Of a stretch of 64,000 nt of DNA, positions 25,752 through 34,672 are shown in pieces. The notes under the pieces were generated by a model, which worked only from the letters and a program-made list of their open reading frames with translations, had not been told where the DNA came from and searched no databases. The stretch's first letter is position 1, and each line of letters opens with the position of its first letter. A program made the translations under genes and the position numbers. Origin of the DNA: CAVPDE01 sp963707125 (GTDB lineage Bacteria; Desulfobacterota; DSM-4660; Desulfatiglandales; HGW-15). The stretch is taken from NCBI GenBank assembly GCA_963707125.1, contig CAVPOU010000015.1:124001-188000 (forward strand), written 5' to 3'.

Positions 25752-26836
25752 AGTTCATCGACGAGTTCCGGAACAAGGAAATCGCTCAGGGACTGATCCG
25801 TAGGATCTTCGAGATCTCCACCCGCCCCATCCAGTTGATGGAGGTCTGCGGCACGCACACCGTATCTTTTTTTCGATATGGTATTCGAGAGATGCTCCCG
25901 AAACACATTCGGCTTTTGTCCGGCCCTGGCTGCCCTGTGTGCGTCACACCAAACCGGGACATTGACCTTGCCATTGCCCTGTCCCGCCAGAAAGACATGC
26001 TCCTCGCGACCTTTGGAGACATGATGAGAGTCCCCGGTTCGACTTCGAGCCTCCAAAAAGAGAAAGCGGAAGGGAGAAATATTCGAATGGTTTATTCTCC
26101 CCTCGAAGCCCTCCGAATGGCAAAGGAAAACTCGGGAAAGAAAGTGGTCTTCCTGGCTGTGGGTTTTGAAACCACGTCGCCCGCTATTGCTCTGACTCTC
26201 CTGCAGGCCCATAATGAGGGGATTCGGAATCTCTATTTCCTGAACAGTCAGAAGAGAGTTCCCCCTGCCCTCCGTGCTCTCCTCCAATCGGAAAAAGTTC
26301 AGATTGACGGGTTTGTCCTCCCCGGCCATGTATGCGCCGTTATCGGAAGAGAGCCCTTTCAGTTCATCGCCAAGGAGTTCAAGCGGCCTGCGGTCATTAC
26401 AGGCTTTGAGCCGCTAGATCTCCTGCAGGCCGTGTGGATGCTCGTGAACCAGATTGAAAAGGAGCAGGCCTTTGTCGAGATTCAGTACACCCGGGTGGTC
26501 CATGATGAAGGCAACCCTGTTGCCGTGAGCAAGATGGACCAGGCCTTCCAACAGGATGGAGCCCTCTGGAGAGGACTCGGGTGGATTCCCGAGAGCGGTT
26601 GTCGCCTCAAGGATCCTTTCAGCTCCATGGACGCCCGTCAGATCGATGCGGACGTCGAACCTTCCAGGGAGCATCCGGGTTGCCTTTGCGGGGAAATCCT
26701 TCAGGCGGTGCGGACGCCTCCCGAGTGTCCGCTTTTCAACACCGTGTGCCATCCCGACCACCCTGTGGGACCCTGCATGGTTTCCATCGAGGGCGCTTGT
26801 TTTACCTATTTCAAGTTTCAGATGAATCCAGCTTGA
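25748..26836 (+). CDS. hypD: Hydrogenase maturation protein HypD
   Basis: 362 residues. HypD is the iron-sulfur scaffold on which Fe(CN)2CO is assembled with HypC and HypE. Conserved segments: MEVCGTHTVSFFRYGI, LSGPGCPVCVT, FGDMMRVPGS, GFETTSPAIA, PGHVCAVIG, and the cysteine-rich C-terminus (HPGCLCGEILQ, PLFNTVCHPDHPVGPCMVS). The frame opens earlier, at 25628, but the ATG overlapping the hypC stop gives the standard MKFIDEFRN start. The family is unambiguous and the length is normal. Confidence 0.96.
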   Translation: MKFIDEFRNKEIAQGLIRRIFEISTRPIQLMEVCGTHTVSFFRYGIREMLPKHIRLLSGPGCPVCVTPNRDIDLAIALSRQKDMLLATFGDMMRVPGSTSSLQKEKAEGRNIRMVYSPLEALRMAKENSGKKVVFLAVGFETTSPAIALTLLQAHNEGIRNLYFLNSQKRVPPALRALLQSEKVQIDGFVLPGHVCAVIGREPFQFIAKEFKRPAVITGFEPLDLLQAVWMLVNQIEKEQAFVEIQYTRVVHDEGNPVAVSKMDQAFQQDGALWRGLGWIPESGCRLKDPFSSMDARQIDADVEPSREHPGCLCGEILQAVRTPPECPLFNTVCHPDHPVGPCMVSIEGACFTYFKFQMNPA

Positions 26837-26859
26837 GAGCACTTGAGAGGGAACAGGGT

Positions 26860-27870
26860 ATGTCTGAAGGAAAAATCCTTTTAGCCCATGGAAGCGGTGG
26901 AAAACTCTCTCATGATTTGGTGAGCGAGATTCTGCTCCCCCGGTTTTTCAACCCCTTTCTGGAGCCCCTCGATGACAGTGCCAGAATCACCAACCAAGAA
27001 GGGCCTCTTGCGTTCACCACAGACTCCTATGTGATCAACCCTCTCTTCTTCCCGGGCGGCGACATCGGAAAGCTGGCTGTGTGTGGAACCGTCAACGACC
27101 TTTCCATGATCGGGGCTGTTCCATCCTATCTTAGCCTCTCCCTGATCATCGAGGAAGGTTTTTCTCTTGAGCTTCTCAAGCGGATCATGTCCTCCGTCCG
27201 GGACGCGGCTGAAGAGGCTTCCATACGCATCGTGACAGGGGATACGAAAGTGGTGGAGCATGGAGCGGCAGATCAGCTCTTCATTACCACTTCAGGTATC
27301 GGCTGGATCCGGAAGGGGGTCCATCTCTCAGGGCTCCATGCAAAGCCTGGCGACAAGGTTCTTTTGAGCGGCTATCTGGGCGATCATGAAATCGCCGTGC
27401 TTTCGCAAAGGGAAGGGTTCGGGTTCCAGGGGGATTTGAAAAGCGACTGCGCTCCTTTGAACGGCCTCGTAGCAAAGATGCTGGATGTGTGCCCGTCGAT
27501 TCGATGCTTGCGGGACCCGACCCGAGGAGGCTTGGCCACCACCCTCAATGAAATCGCATCCATGTCCAGGGTGGGAATCGTCATGGAAGAGGAAAAAATT
27601 CCTGTGAGGGAATCCGTCAGGGGAACCTGCGAACTGCTGGGTTTGGATCCCCTCTATCTCGCAAACGAAGGAAAGCTCATCGCGATTTGTCCGCCCCATG
27701 AGGCGGAAAGGGTATTGGAAGCGATGAGATCCCACCCTCTAGGAAGGCACGGAGAGATCATCGGCTGGGTCACTGAGGAGAACCCCAAACGAGTCACCCT
27801 TCAGACCCTCATCGGCGGCCATCGGGTAGTGGATATGCTCACCGGCGCCCAGTACCCCAGGATCTGCTGA
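26860..27870 (+). CDS. hypE: Hydrogenase expression/formation protein HypE
   Basis: 336 residues. HypE dehydrates the thiocarbamate made by HypF on its C-terminal cysteine to thiocyanate, the cyanide donor. The AIRS/PurM-type N-terminal domain shows LAHGSGGKLSHDL and FTTDSYVINPLFFPGGDIG; the ATP-binding fold shows VTGDTKVVEHG and DPTRGGLATTLNEIA. The protein ends in the diagnostic PRIC, with Cys as last residue. The ATG at 26860 is 23 bases after hypD; the longer frame from 26581 overlaps hypD and is not used. Only 16 bases separate it from the convergent response-regulator gene. Confidence 0.96.
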   Translation: MSEGKILLAHGSGGKLSHDLVSEILLPRFFNPFLEPLDDSARITNQEGPLAFTTDSYVINPLFFPGGDIGKLAVCGTVNDLSMIGAVPSYLSLSLIIEEGFSLELLKRIMSSVRDAAEEASIRIVTGDTKVVEHGAADQLFITTSGIGWIRKGVHLSGLHAKPGDKVLLSGYLGDHEIAVLSQREGFGFQGDLKSDCAPLNGLVAKMLDVCPSIRCLRDPTRGGLATTLNEIASMSRVGIVMEEEKIPVRESVRGTCELLGLDPLYLANEGKLIAICPPHEAERVLEAMRSHPLGRHGEIIGWVTEENPKRVTLQTLIGGHRVVDMLTGAQYPRIC

Positions 27871-27886
27871 GGGTGAGTCGGTCAAA

Positions 27887-28528
27887 TTACCAGCCGTAGG
27901 TCCTCAGCATCTCCGCACTCAGGGGTTTCTCAAGCCATCGCTTCTGCTTCGCCGTGAGAGGCCCGGCATATTTTTCTATCCAGTCAATGTCCCCTGTGAG
28001 CAGAGCGAGCTTCTCTGCATTGTTCAGGTTGTACCCATCCAGAGCATCCGCCCAATTGTGCAACAATTGGTGCACGAATTCCCCGTCGGTTGCCGCCCGT
28101 TCCAGCACCCGGAGGATTTCCTCCTTGTGAACCAGGGTCTGGTCCTGCGGGACTTGCGATGCGGCGGTCTGCACCGCCTTGTCCACGGACTTCAGAAGTT
28201 CGTCGGGCGTAAAAGGCTTTTCCAGATAATCCGATGCACCAAGCCTCATGGCCTGCACAGCCGATCGCACGTTGGCGTATCCCGTGATGATGACCACGGG
28301 AAGCGTTGGTTTTGCCCTTTTGAGGTCTCTTAAAACCACCATTCCGCCAATATCCGGCATGCGGATATCCGTCAGCACCACGTCGTAGTTCTTCTGGATT
28401 CCCCACTCCAAGCCTTGCCTGCCGCTCGGCGTCACCTCGGCATCATAGTCACCCTCCACGAGGATCTTCTTCACGCTGTCGAGCACGATCTGTTCGTCGT
28501 CAATCACGAGAGCCTTTCTCTTTTTCAT
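27887..28528 (-). CDS. Response regulator with LigA/NHLP-like helical C-terminal domain (paralogue)
   Basis: 213 residues, the same length as the regulator at 11275-11916 and aligning to it without gaps. Receiver: VIDDEQIVL, phospho-acceptor Asp in VLTDIRMPD, VIITGYA, LEKPFTPDEL. C-terminal domain (about 132-213): HKEEILRVLERAATDGEFVH, then DALDGYNLNNAEKLALLTGD and a terminal LRTYGW. There is no helix-turn-helix, AAA+ or enzymatic output domain. It overlaps the upstream receiver gene by four bases, so it is the third gene of a kinase-receiver-regulator operon. The duplicated pair flanks the hydrogenase/hyp genes. Confidence 0.87.
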   Translation of the reverse strand: MKKRKALVIDDEQIVLDSVKKILVEGDYDAEVTPSGRQGLEWGIQKNYDVVLTDIRMPDIGGMVVLRDLKRAKPTLPVVIITGYANVRSAVQAMRLGASDYLEKPFTPDELLKSVDKAVQTAASQVPQDQTLVHKEEILRVLERAATDGEFVHQLLHNWADALDGYNLNNAEKLALLTGDIDWIEKYAGPLTAKQKRWLEKPLSAEMLRTYGW

Positions 28529-28890
28529 GGCTTTCCCTCCTCCTCGATCACCTTGGCGACGGCTTCCACAAGCTCATCCGGTGTAAAAGGTTTTGCGATA
28601 AAGGTGGCCGCCTCGGTTCTTGAAACTTGCTCAACCGTCTCCGTGGTGGTGTAACCGCTCATGATGATCACCGGTATGTTCGGCCACTTCTCCTTGACTT
28701 CTCTCAACAGGGACATTCCGTCTTTGTCGGGCATCTTGATGTCCAGGAGGATCATTCCGATCGCCTCCCGGCGTATCGCTTCAAGCGCCGCATCCGCTGA
28801 CCTGGCCAGAATCACTTCAAAACAATCTTCGAGCACCCGCTTGCAGCTTTCCAGGACAATGTCTTCGTCATCAACCACAAGGATCTTCAT
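28525..28890 (-). CDS. Single-domain response regulator
   Basis: 121 residues, a stand-alone CheY-like receiver: VVDDEDIVLESC, phospho-acceptor Asp in MILLDIKMPDKDG, VIIMSGYTTTE, IAKPFTPDEL. It sits between the Cache-domain kinase (one base apart) and the paralogous response regulator (four-base ATGA overlap). It is probably phosphorylated by that kinase and may act as an intermediate or competitor. It is more like the receiver of the neighbouring regulator than the 137-residue protein of the hydrogenase operon. Confidence 0.87.
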   Translation of the reverse strand: MKILVVDDEDIVLESCKRVLEDCFEVILARSADAALEAIRREAIGMILLDIKMPDKDGMSLLREVKEKWPNIPVIIMSGYTTTETVEQVSRTEAATFIAKPFTPDELVEAVAKVIEEEGKP

Positions 28891-28891
28891 G

Positions 28892-30817
28892 TCACTTCAC
28901 CCGACCCTCCAGAGGCACCCAAATGGTGAAGGTACTTCCTTTGCCCACCTCGCTGCTCACCTGAATGGTACCCCCGTGCCTCTGCACGATTCCGAGTGTC
29001 ACAGAGAGACCTAAACCGGTGCCGTGGCCGACCTCCTTTGTTGTGAAGAAAGGGTCAAAGAGCTTGTTCAAATGCTCGGAGGGGATGCCGCATCCTGTGT
29101 CGGCTATGGAGATCTCTATTCCTTCCTGACCGGCTTCAATCATCACAGGGCTGTTCGATGTGGAAACGGTAATACTGTCGCCAGGCTTGGTGGCATCGAG
29201 CGCATTGATCAGGATATTCAGCAGCACGCTCTGGAACTGGTTTCGATCCATGTTGACCATGTGAAGATCGTCGCCCGGCTTGAAGACCATTCCGATCCCC
29301 TTGAGGAGCGCCTGGTTTTCCATCAGGGCCATGGTGTTGCTGATGAGCCGGTTCACGTCCACCTGCTCCCGATCAAGCTTGGTTTGCCTGGAGAAGTCCA
29401 GGAGTCCTTTCACGATCTTTCGAACTCGTTCCGTGGCTTCCGCAACGGTCTGAAGATCGGCACGAACCTCCTCGTTCAAGTCTTTCCTTCGCAGGAGCAT
29501 GTGGGTATAAGTCAGCACTCCTGTAAGGGGGTTATTGATCTCATGAGCTACCCCTGCTGCAAGCCTTCCGACGCTGGCCTGTTTTTCAGACAGGAGCAGA
29601 CGGTCCTGGCTCTCCGCTCTCCTGCGGCCCATGGCAGCGACCATCTCCTTGAAGGTATTCTGAAGGACCGCCATTTCTCCGGAAGATACAGGACCAATGT
29701 CCGGAGTGAGGCTTCCCTCGGTCACCTGCTGGCTCGCTCGGATCAGGCGGTGCACCGGGTTGATGATTCTCCCCGCCATGAAGCACCCGAGGAGAGTGGC
29801 CAACGCCATCCCTGCCAAGGTAATGAGCACAAAGCTTGAAAGCGTTCTCCAGCGCAAGTCCACATACTTTTCTTCCAGCACCCCCATGCCCAGGATGCCC
29901 ACGGTCTTGTCAAAGATGTCCTTGATCGGTTCGTAAGCCGTGATGTACCAGTCCGTGATGACCACGGCCCGCTTTGTCCATCGCTCCCCTTTATCGAGCA
30001 CGTGCTGTCTCACATCTTCGGCCACCCGTGTGCCGATCGCCCGGCCTCCGTCCTGGGAAGGGACATTGGTCGCGACACGGACATCCTTGAGAAAGATGGT
30101 CGCTCGGCCGATGCTTCGTCCCTTGTATTCTTCATTGCGGAACACGGTGCCCCGCACCGTATCCACAATCCTCTCGTCCCTGTTCAATAGAATTCCGCCA
30201 TAGAGCACTCCCAGAAGCTGCCCCTCGTGAAGAACAGGGACTCCTGCAGAAAGAGTGAGTCCTGAGGTCACGACTTTTTCCGTTGCGGGACTCGCGCCGG
30301 GTATCGGAACAATGTCGATTCTGGCCCTCTCCGCCAGCTGCGGGTTCTCAGAGTTTAAGAACTCCTCGCTCAAAACAACCGCGCCTGAGGCAAGGGTTTT
30401 CTTTTCCAGGGCTACGGTGACAATAGGGTTTGGTGATTGGCTTTTCTTTCCGGGAATTGAATGAGGGCCGATACGACAGACCGTCTGTCCTTTTTCGTCA
30501 GTGATCCCTGCAAAATCGAGCCCGCCGTATTGCGCCATCCGGCCCAGGCGAAACACAAGGTCTGAGGTGTCCCCGTCTCTGAAGGCTACAATAAACCCGT
30601 ATCCCAGGGTCGTGATGTTGAGTGAGACTTCGATCATCCTTACGCGGTTATCGTACATCTCCCGAGCCGCATTGAGATCCTGGGCCACGCGGTTTCTCGC
30701 TTCACCGAGCACCGACTTGTTCAAGAAATGGCCCCCTACCAGCAGAGATACCGCGCCGACAAGAAAGGTCACCCCGAGAAAGCTTGATATGATCTTTGAC
30801 CGAAAGGAGTAAAACAT
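28892..30817 (-). CDS. Sensor histidine kinase with extracytoplasmic Cache-type domain
   Basis: 641 residues. A membrane anchor at residues 10-32 is followed by a periplasmic domain of about 290 residues. Its features (ITDEKGQTVCRIGPH, LSAGVPVLHEGQLLGVLYGGILLN, YITAYEPIKDIFDKTVGILGMG) are typical of Cache sensors. Then come a second anchor near 330-352, a HAMP linker, HisKA (GVAHEINNPLTGVLTYTHML, His in the H-box) and HATPase_c (DTGCGIPSEHL, GTGLGLSVT). It probably binds a small periplasmic ligand. It is first in a three-gene operon under the sigma-54 promoter at 30889-30904. Confidence 0.9.
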   Translation of the reverse strand: MFYSFRSKIISSFLGVTFLVGAVSLLVGGHFLNKSVLGEARNRVAQDLNAAREMYDNRVRMIEVSLNITTLGYGFIVAFRDGDTSDLVFRLGRMAQYGGLDFAGITDEKGQTVCRIGPHSIPGKKSQSPNPIVTVALEKKTLASGAVVLSEEFLNSENPQLAERARIDIVPIPGASPATEKVVTSGLTLSAGVPVLHEGQLLGVLYGGILLNRDERIVDTVRGTVFRNEEYKGRSIGRATIFLKDVRVATNVPSQDGGRAIGTRVAEDVRQHVLDKGERWTKRAVVITDWYITAYEPIKDIFDKTVGILGMGVLEEKYVDLRWRTLSSFVLITLAGMALATLLGCFMAGRIINPVHRLIRASQQVTEGSLTPDIGPVSSGEMAVLQNTFKEMVAAMGRRRAESQDRLLLSEKQASVGRLAAGVAHEINNPLTGVLTYTHMLLRRKDLNEEVRADLQTVAEATERVRKIVKGLLDFSRQTKLDREQVDVNRLISNTMALMENQALLKGIGMVFKPGDDLHMVNMDRNQFQSVLLNILINALDATKPGDSITVSTSNSPVMIEAGQEGIEISIADTGCGIPSEHLNKLFDPFFTTKEVGHGTGLGLSVTLGIVQRHGGTIQVSSEVGKGSTFTIWVPLEGRVK

Positions 30818-30888
30818 GGTTGATCCTATGGAGAGAAAACCATCGGAACAGGTGACAGCCTTACCAGAATTTATACCCTATCAGAATC

Positions 30889-30904
30889 TGCAAGGGATAT
30901 GCCA
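30889..30904 (-). promoter_or_regulatory. Sigma-54 (-24/-12) promoter of the second two-component operon
   Basis: The minus strand reads TGGCATATCCCTTGCA, with GG and GC 10 bases apart and a full TTGCA -12 element. The predicted start near 30877 gives a leader of about 60 bases before the kinase ATG at 30817. With the matching promoter at 23007-23022, it links this signalling operon and the hydrogenase operon to the same sigma factor. Confidence 0.78.
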
Positions 30905-31180
30905 CGAAAAATAAGGCCTGCCCCCTGCATCATTGCCCTGATATATATTGAGATCTTAACAAGTTGTCCGACCATGAAACGTTGATTCAGGGATTCGGAT
31001 GTCCGGATTCTTTTCTGAGTGTAAACAAGGAGAAAAAACAAGTCACCTCAGAGGAGACTCACCCTGAGCGCCTTCTTAAAAGGTTTTCATTGCCCTCTTT
31101 GAGCCTATCCACTATGATTTTCTCCGCCCGATTTCAGAGTCTTCTGTGTCTCATTTATAACCGGGTCCCAGGTTGAAGTC
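30905..31180. other. Intergenic region upstream of the large peptidase gene
   Basis: Together with the promoter region this is a gap of about 360 bases. AT-rich words (atatatattgag near 30943) could serve the sigma-54 activator or the plus-strand gene. I see no gene, hairpin or convincing sigma-70 promoter. Confidence 0.4.
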
Positions 31181-34100
31181 ATGCCTTTGTTGAAGTCTCT
31201 CCCACATGACCTTCTCGCTTTTTGGAAAGGGAAATGCCTTTTTGCCGATAAGGACGGGGATGGGTATCCTGATCATGTGGGCATGACCATCGTCGTCTCC
31301 CCTGATCTCAAGGACTCTCACGTGTGGGCGGGAGTCCTGAACCTGGTCGCCAGGATCGCCTTCGAGGTCATTGCCTTTCAACCCCCCTTGGTCACAGCGC
31401 GCCAATCCCCTTCTCCCTCAAAACCAAGTTTCCTGATCTTCCCTCCCGGCCAAACGCCCCCCTCCGGGAGAGAAAAGCTTTTCCCGGCTGAACTGTGGCG
31501 GCCCGACAGGGCGACCGCTTATCTCTCCGGGTCTTCAGGAAAGGCCATGATGGCTCTTCTCAATGCTCTCGCCACAAGCGGGATGAGAGACCATCCGCCC
31601 CCCTCCGACGATTGGAACTTTATGAGGATCACTTCTTTCCCGCTGAAGATCGAGGTGCTGGATGGCAAAGAGCGCCTTCTCGGAACTTTTGCGCTTCCAG
31701 AGATCAGCGTGGGCAAGACCAAGGGAAAGCAAAGCCCTCCGGCACCGGACCTTCTCAATCTGGTGAGTTCCGCCGGCCTTTATCAGAGTCCGCAGAACAA
31801 CCCGAGAATCCGAAGGCTGAATGCAGCCCTCAGCATCAGCGGATTGAGCCTGTCCACAGAGCTTGGCCAGAGTCTTTGCGACTTTGTGGCCCGGATGGTT
31901 CTTGAAGCAACGGAAATCACGCTCCCCATGGCTTTTGCCGGGGAATCTGAAGGACCCGGGGTCATTTTCCGGATTTGGGAATCGAATAGGAAGCCTGTTG
32001 AAATCAGGGTGCTCGCAAAGAAAAGGGGCGCGCCACGACGTATCCAGGTACAGGGGAAACCCAAGCCCCTGGCAAGTGCTCTGAGGAAGTGGGCCCATTG
32101 GGCTTTCTTGGACAGCGGTCCCGGCTTTGAAAAAGCAGACGCCATGAGAAGCCGCGTCAGGGAATTCCATGAATTTCTCCACGGTGAAAGCTGCAGCCCT
32201 GCCCTTTCCATGCCCGAACCAGAACCACTAACTCTAAGACCTGTGCGCCTGCAGTGGAGATGGAAAGGAGAGAGGAGAAAGGTTCTGGACCTTGCAGACA
32301 CTGTCCCCAGGGGTCATGGAACGATCATGGGGGAAGTGTTTGTGAGCAAACCCCTGCTGATCAGGAAGAGAGTCAAAGCCGGGATCGAAAAACTCCTCAG
32401 GCAAAAGGGCTATGACCCGGACATCAAGGTCCTGAATGCGTATAAGCCGGGGCTCTCGTGGCTCCTGGAGGAAATCCTGCCTGTGCTTGGGAAGCTTCCT
32501 TCCCTTCACACCCTTGAGTTCGGTTACCAGCCCTTTGCTCCGGCCGGAAAGGCCCTGGAGATGAAAAGCCGCTGGCTTCAGGAACTGTTTCCTGGACCGG
32601 AACTCGCCTCTCAAGCCCTGGGTCTGGGTCAGAGCAGGATCAGGATATCGAGACGCGCCACTCAAAAAACCATTTATGAGATACGGGCTTTGAATTCAAA
32701 GGGAGAGATCCTTTTCAAATCCGGTTTTTCACCGCTCTGGACAGCATTCCACTACCTGCCACAAGAGCCTGAGCTGGGGTTTGTCCATCCTGCGACAGGC
32801 GGAATAAAACTGTGGCAGGGAGATCAGGTGATACTTGAGGGCAACCTTCAAACGGATCGAGAAAATTTCTGGCGTCTCTTTCAGGACAAGTGGCTTCCGG
32901 TGCTTGAAAAGCACATGAGGCGGAAGATCAAGAAGGAATCCTTTCATGGTCAGACCGCTTTCTGGGAAGAGATTCGCATGGAAGTCTCCATCAATGAGAC
33001 GGACGAGCGGTTGCCCCTGGGAGACGAGCGAATTTGCCCCATGGAAGCGCTTCACGAAGATCTCTACTTCGTCCTGCTTGAAGCCTTCTCCGCGTTTTCT
33101 AAACGCCACGGTTTGCCGGGCACCCTGCAGCTCGGGCGGATTGTGCCCAGAGTCCTGTCCAAACCAAAGCGTGGGGTCCCTTTTGCCAGACTGGTCGCGA
33201 CACCTCTCGTGTGGGTCCAGACCCCGGAAGATTCCATGGGATCACGATCTAGCCGCCCTCCTGTCTCATCATTGACCCTGAAGAACAGGGCGTGGGGATT
33301 TGAAATCAGAGAATCGGCTTCTGATGCGCTGCTCGCCGCGGCCAGATCCCGGGGATTCAGAGCGGACCGTTCCGGGAAAAAGAAGCTGCGTCTCTGGGTG
33401 AAGGCCCCAGGATTGCAGCCGGAGCATCGGAAAACTGTTTTTTCAAGAAGCAAGGGCCCTCCCAAGAATCGGCTGTTGAAAGCTGGAGAAGTTTCGCATT
33501 GGATCGAGCGACTGGGTCAACTGGAGTGTATCAGTGTCTGGCAAGCGTCTCATTCCCTGCAGGGCCGTCCTCTGTGGGCTATGGAAGCGGTGCTGAAACA
33601 AAGAGGCTCACTGACGTCTCTGGCGAGAATGCGCCTTCTCAAACCAACGTTCCTTTTCAATGCAAGACACCACGCCAATGAAATCTCAAGCACCAACGCA
33701 ACGCTTTTCATGGCGTGGTTTCTCGGCACCACTCATGCAGGGCATGATTTGCTCAAGCATGTGAATGTCGCGTGGATTCCCCTGGAAAACCCGGACGGCG
33801 TGGCGACCCTCGAAGAACTTCTTCCTTATGGCAGAGACCACAAGCTCCATGCGGCAAGATACAACGCCCTGGGCGTGGAGACCTACGGCGAATACTTTGA
33901 AGAGGAACCAAGATTCCCCGAAGCTCTGGCAAAGACAAGACTCTGGCGTCGCTGGCTTCCTGAAGTGATGGTGGACCACCACGGTGTTCCCAGCCACGAA
34001 TGGGACCAACCCTTCTCCGGTTGTGCACCTTTCCGATTCCGCGAATTCTGGATTCCGAGAAACTTCGTTTACGCCTGCATCCCTTACGTCAATGAACCCG

Positions 34101-34543
34101 GCCATGAGCACCATAAAACGGCTAAGGGTTTAAGCGCCTTGCTGGGAAAGGCCATGCGCGGGGTACCGGAGATCGTCCAACAAAATCATGAACTCGCGTC
34201 ACGGTACCGCCGCTACGCTCGTGGACCTGAGCCGCAAACTTTTCCAGATTCAAAAGGTGAACCCATGCTGGTCGTGCCTCCGCTCGGCCGAACCTACAGC
34301 ACCAATTTCGCCGTGCGCTATCCCGAGGTGACGCGGTCAGAGATCATCCTTGAAGTTCCCGACGAGGGGGCGAGCGGCAGGCACCTGGAACTTTGCGTTC
34401 TGGCTCACCTCAAGACTGAAGAAGTCCTGCTCCACGCCTTTCGTCGGACCAAAGGCCGCATTCATGCAAAGGCCCATCCGAAGACGGGCTTGCAGCACCT
34501 CTCTTGGGTTCCGGGGGTATGGAGATTCGAGATAGGTTCATGA
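31181..34543 (+). CDS. Very large M14-family (zinc carboxypeptidase-like) protein
   Basis: 1120 residues. The peptidase core is near the C-terminus. ARHHANEISS (about residue 830) supplies the HxxE zinc ligands, NPDGVATLEELL follows, and MVDHHG (about 930) gives the third zinc histidine. IILEVPDEGA (about 1055) lies where the catalytic glutamate is expected. The N-terminus has a calcium-loop-like DKDGDGYPDHV (residues 23-33). The 700 residues between are basic, without signal peptide or membrane segments, and unrecognised. No export signal is seen, so a cytoplasmic location is inferred. The start has only a weak AGGTTGA ribosome site. Substrate unknown; single-gene unit. Confidence 0.75.
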   Translation: MPLLKSLPHDLLAFWKGKCLFADKDGDGYPDHVGMTIVVSPDLKDSHVWAGVLNLVARIAFEVIAFQPPLVTARQSPSPSKPSFLIFPPGQTPPSGREKLFPAELWRPDRATAYLSGSSGKAMMALLNALATSGMRDHPPPSDDWNFMRITSFPLKIEVLDGKERLLGTFALPEISVGKTKGKQSPPAPDLLNLVSSAGLYQSPQNNPRIRRLNAALSISGLSLSTELGQSLCDFVARMVLEATEITLPMAFAGESEGPGVIFRIWESNRKPVEIRVLAKKRGAPRRIQVQGKPKPLASALRKWAHWAFLDSGPGFEKADAMRSRVREFHEFLHGESCSPALSMPEPEPLTLRPVRLQWRWKGERRKVLDLADTVPRGHGTIMGEVFVSKPLLIRKRVKAGIEKLLRQKGYDPDIKVLNAYKPGLSWLLEEILPVLGKLPSLHTLEFGYQPFAPAGKALEMKSRWLQELFPGPELASQALGLGQSRIRISRRATQKTIYEIRALNSKGEILFKSGFSPLWTAFHYLPQEPELGFVHPATGGIKLWQGDQVILEGNLQTDRENFWRLFQDKWLPVLEKHMRRKIKKESFHGQTAFWEEIRMEVSINETDERLPLGDERICPMEALHEDLYFVLLEAFSAFSKRHGLPGTLQLGRIVPRVLSKPKRGVPFARLVATPLVWVQTPEDSMGSRSSRPPVSSLTLKNRAWGFEIRESASDALLAAARSRGFRADRSGKKKLRLWVKAPGLQPEHRKTVFSRSKGPPKNRLLKAGEVSHWIERLGQLECISVWQASHSLQGRPLWAMEAVLKQRGSLTSLARMRLLKPTFLFNARHHANEISSTNATLFMAWFLGTTHAGHDLLKHVNVAWIPLENPDGVATLEELLPYGRDHKLHAARYNALGVETYGEYFEEEPRFPEALAKTRLWRRWLPEVMVDHHGVPSHEWDQPFSGCAPFRFREFWIPRNFVYACIPYVNEPGHEHHKTAKGLSALLGKAMRGVPEIVQQNHELASRYRRYARGPEPQTFPDSKGEPMLVVPPLGRTYSTNFAVRYPEVTRSEIILEVPDEGASGRHLELCVLAHLKTEEVLLHAFRRTKGRIHAKAHPKTGLQHLSWVPGVWRFEIGS

Positions 34544-34672
34544 GTTTTCCTGCTTGCATTTGCCTGAAAAGATCAATAAAGTAAATTGATTTAACTCGAT
34601 ATAATTGAGTAATCAGCCTTTTCAGCTGCAGTCGATGCGGCGAATCTATTGAGGAGGCAACTTAGCTCTAAA

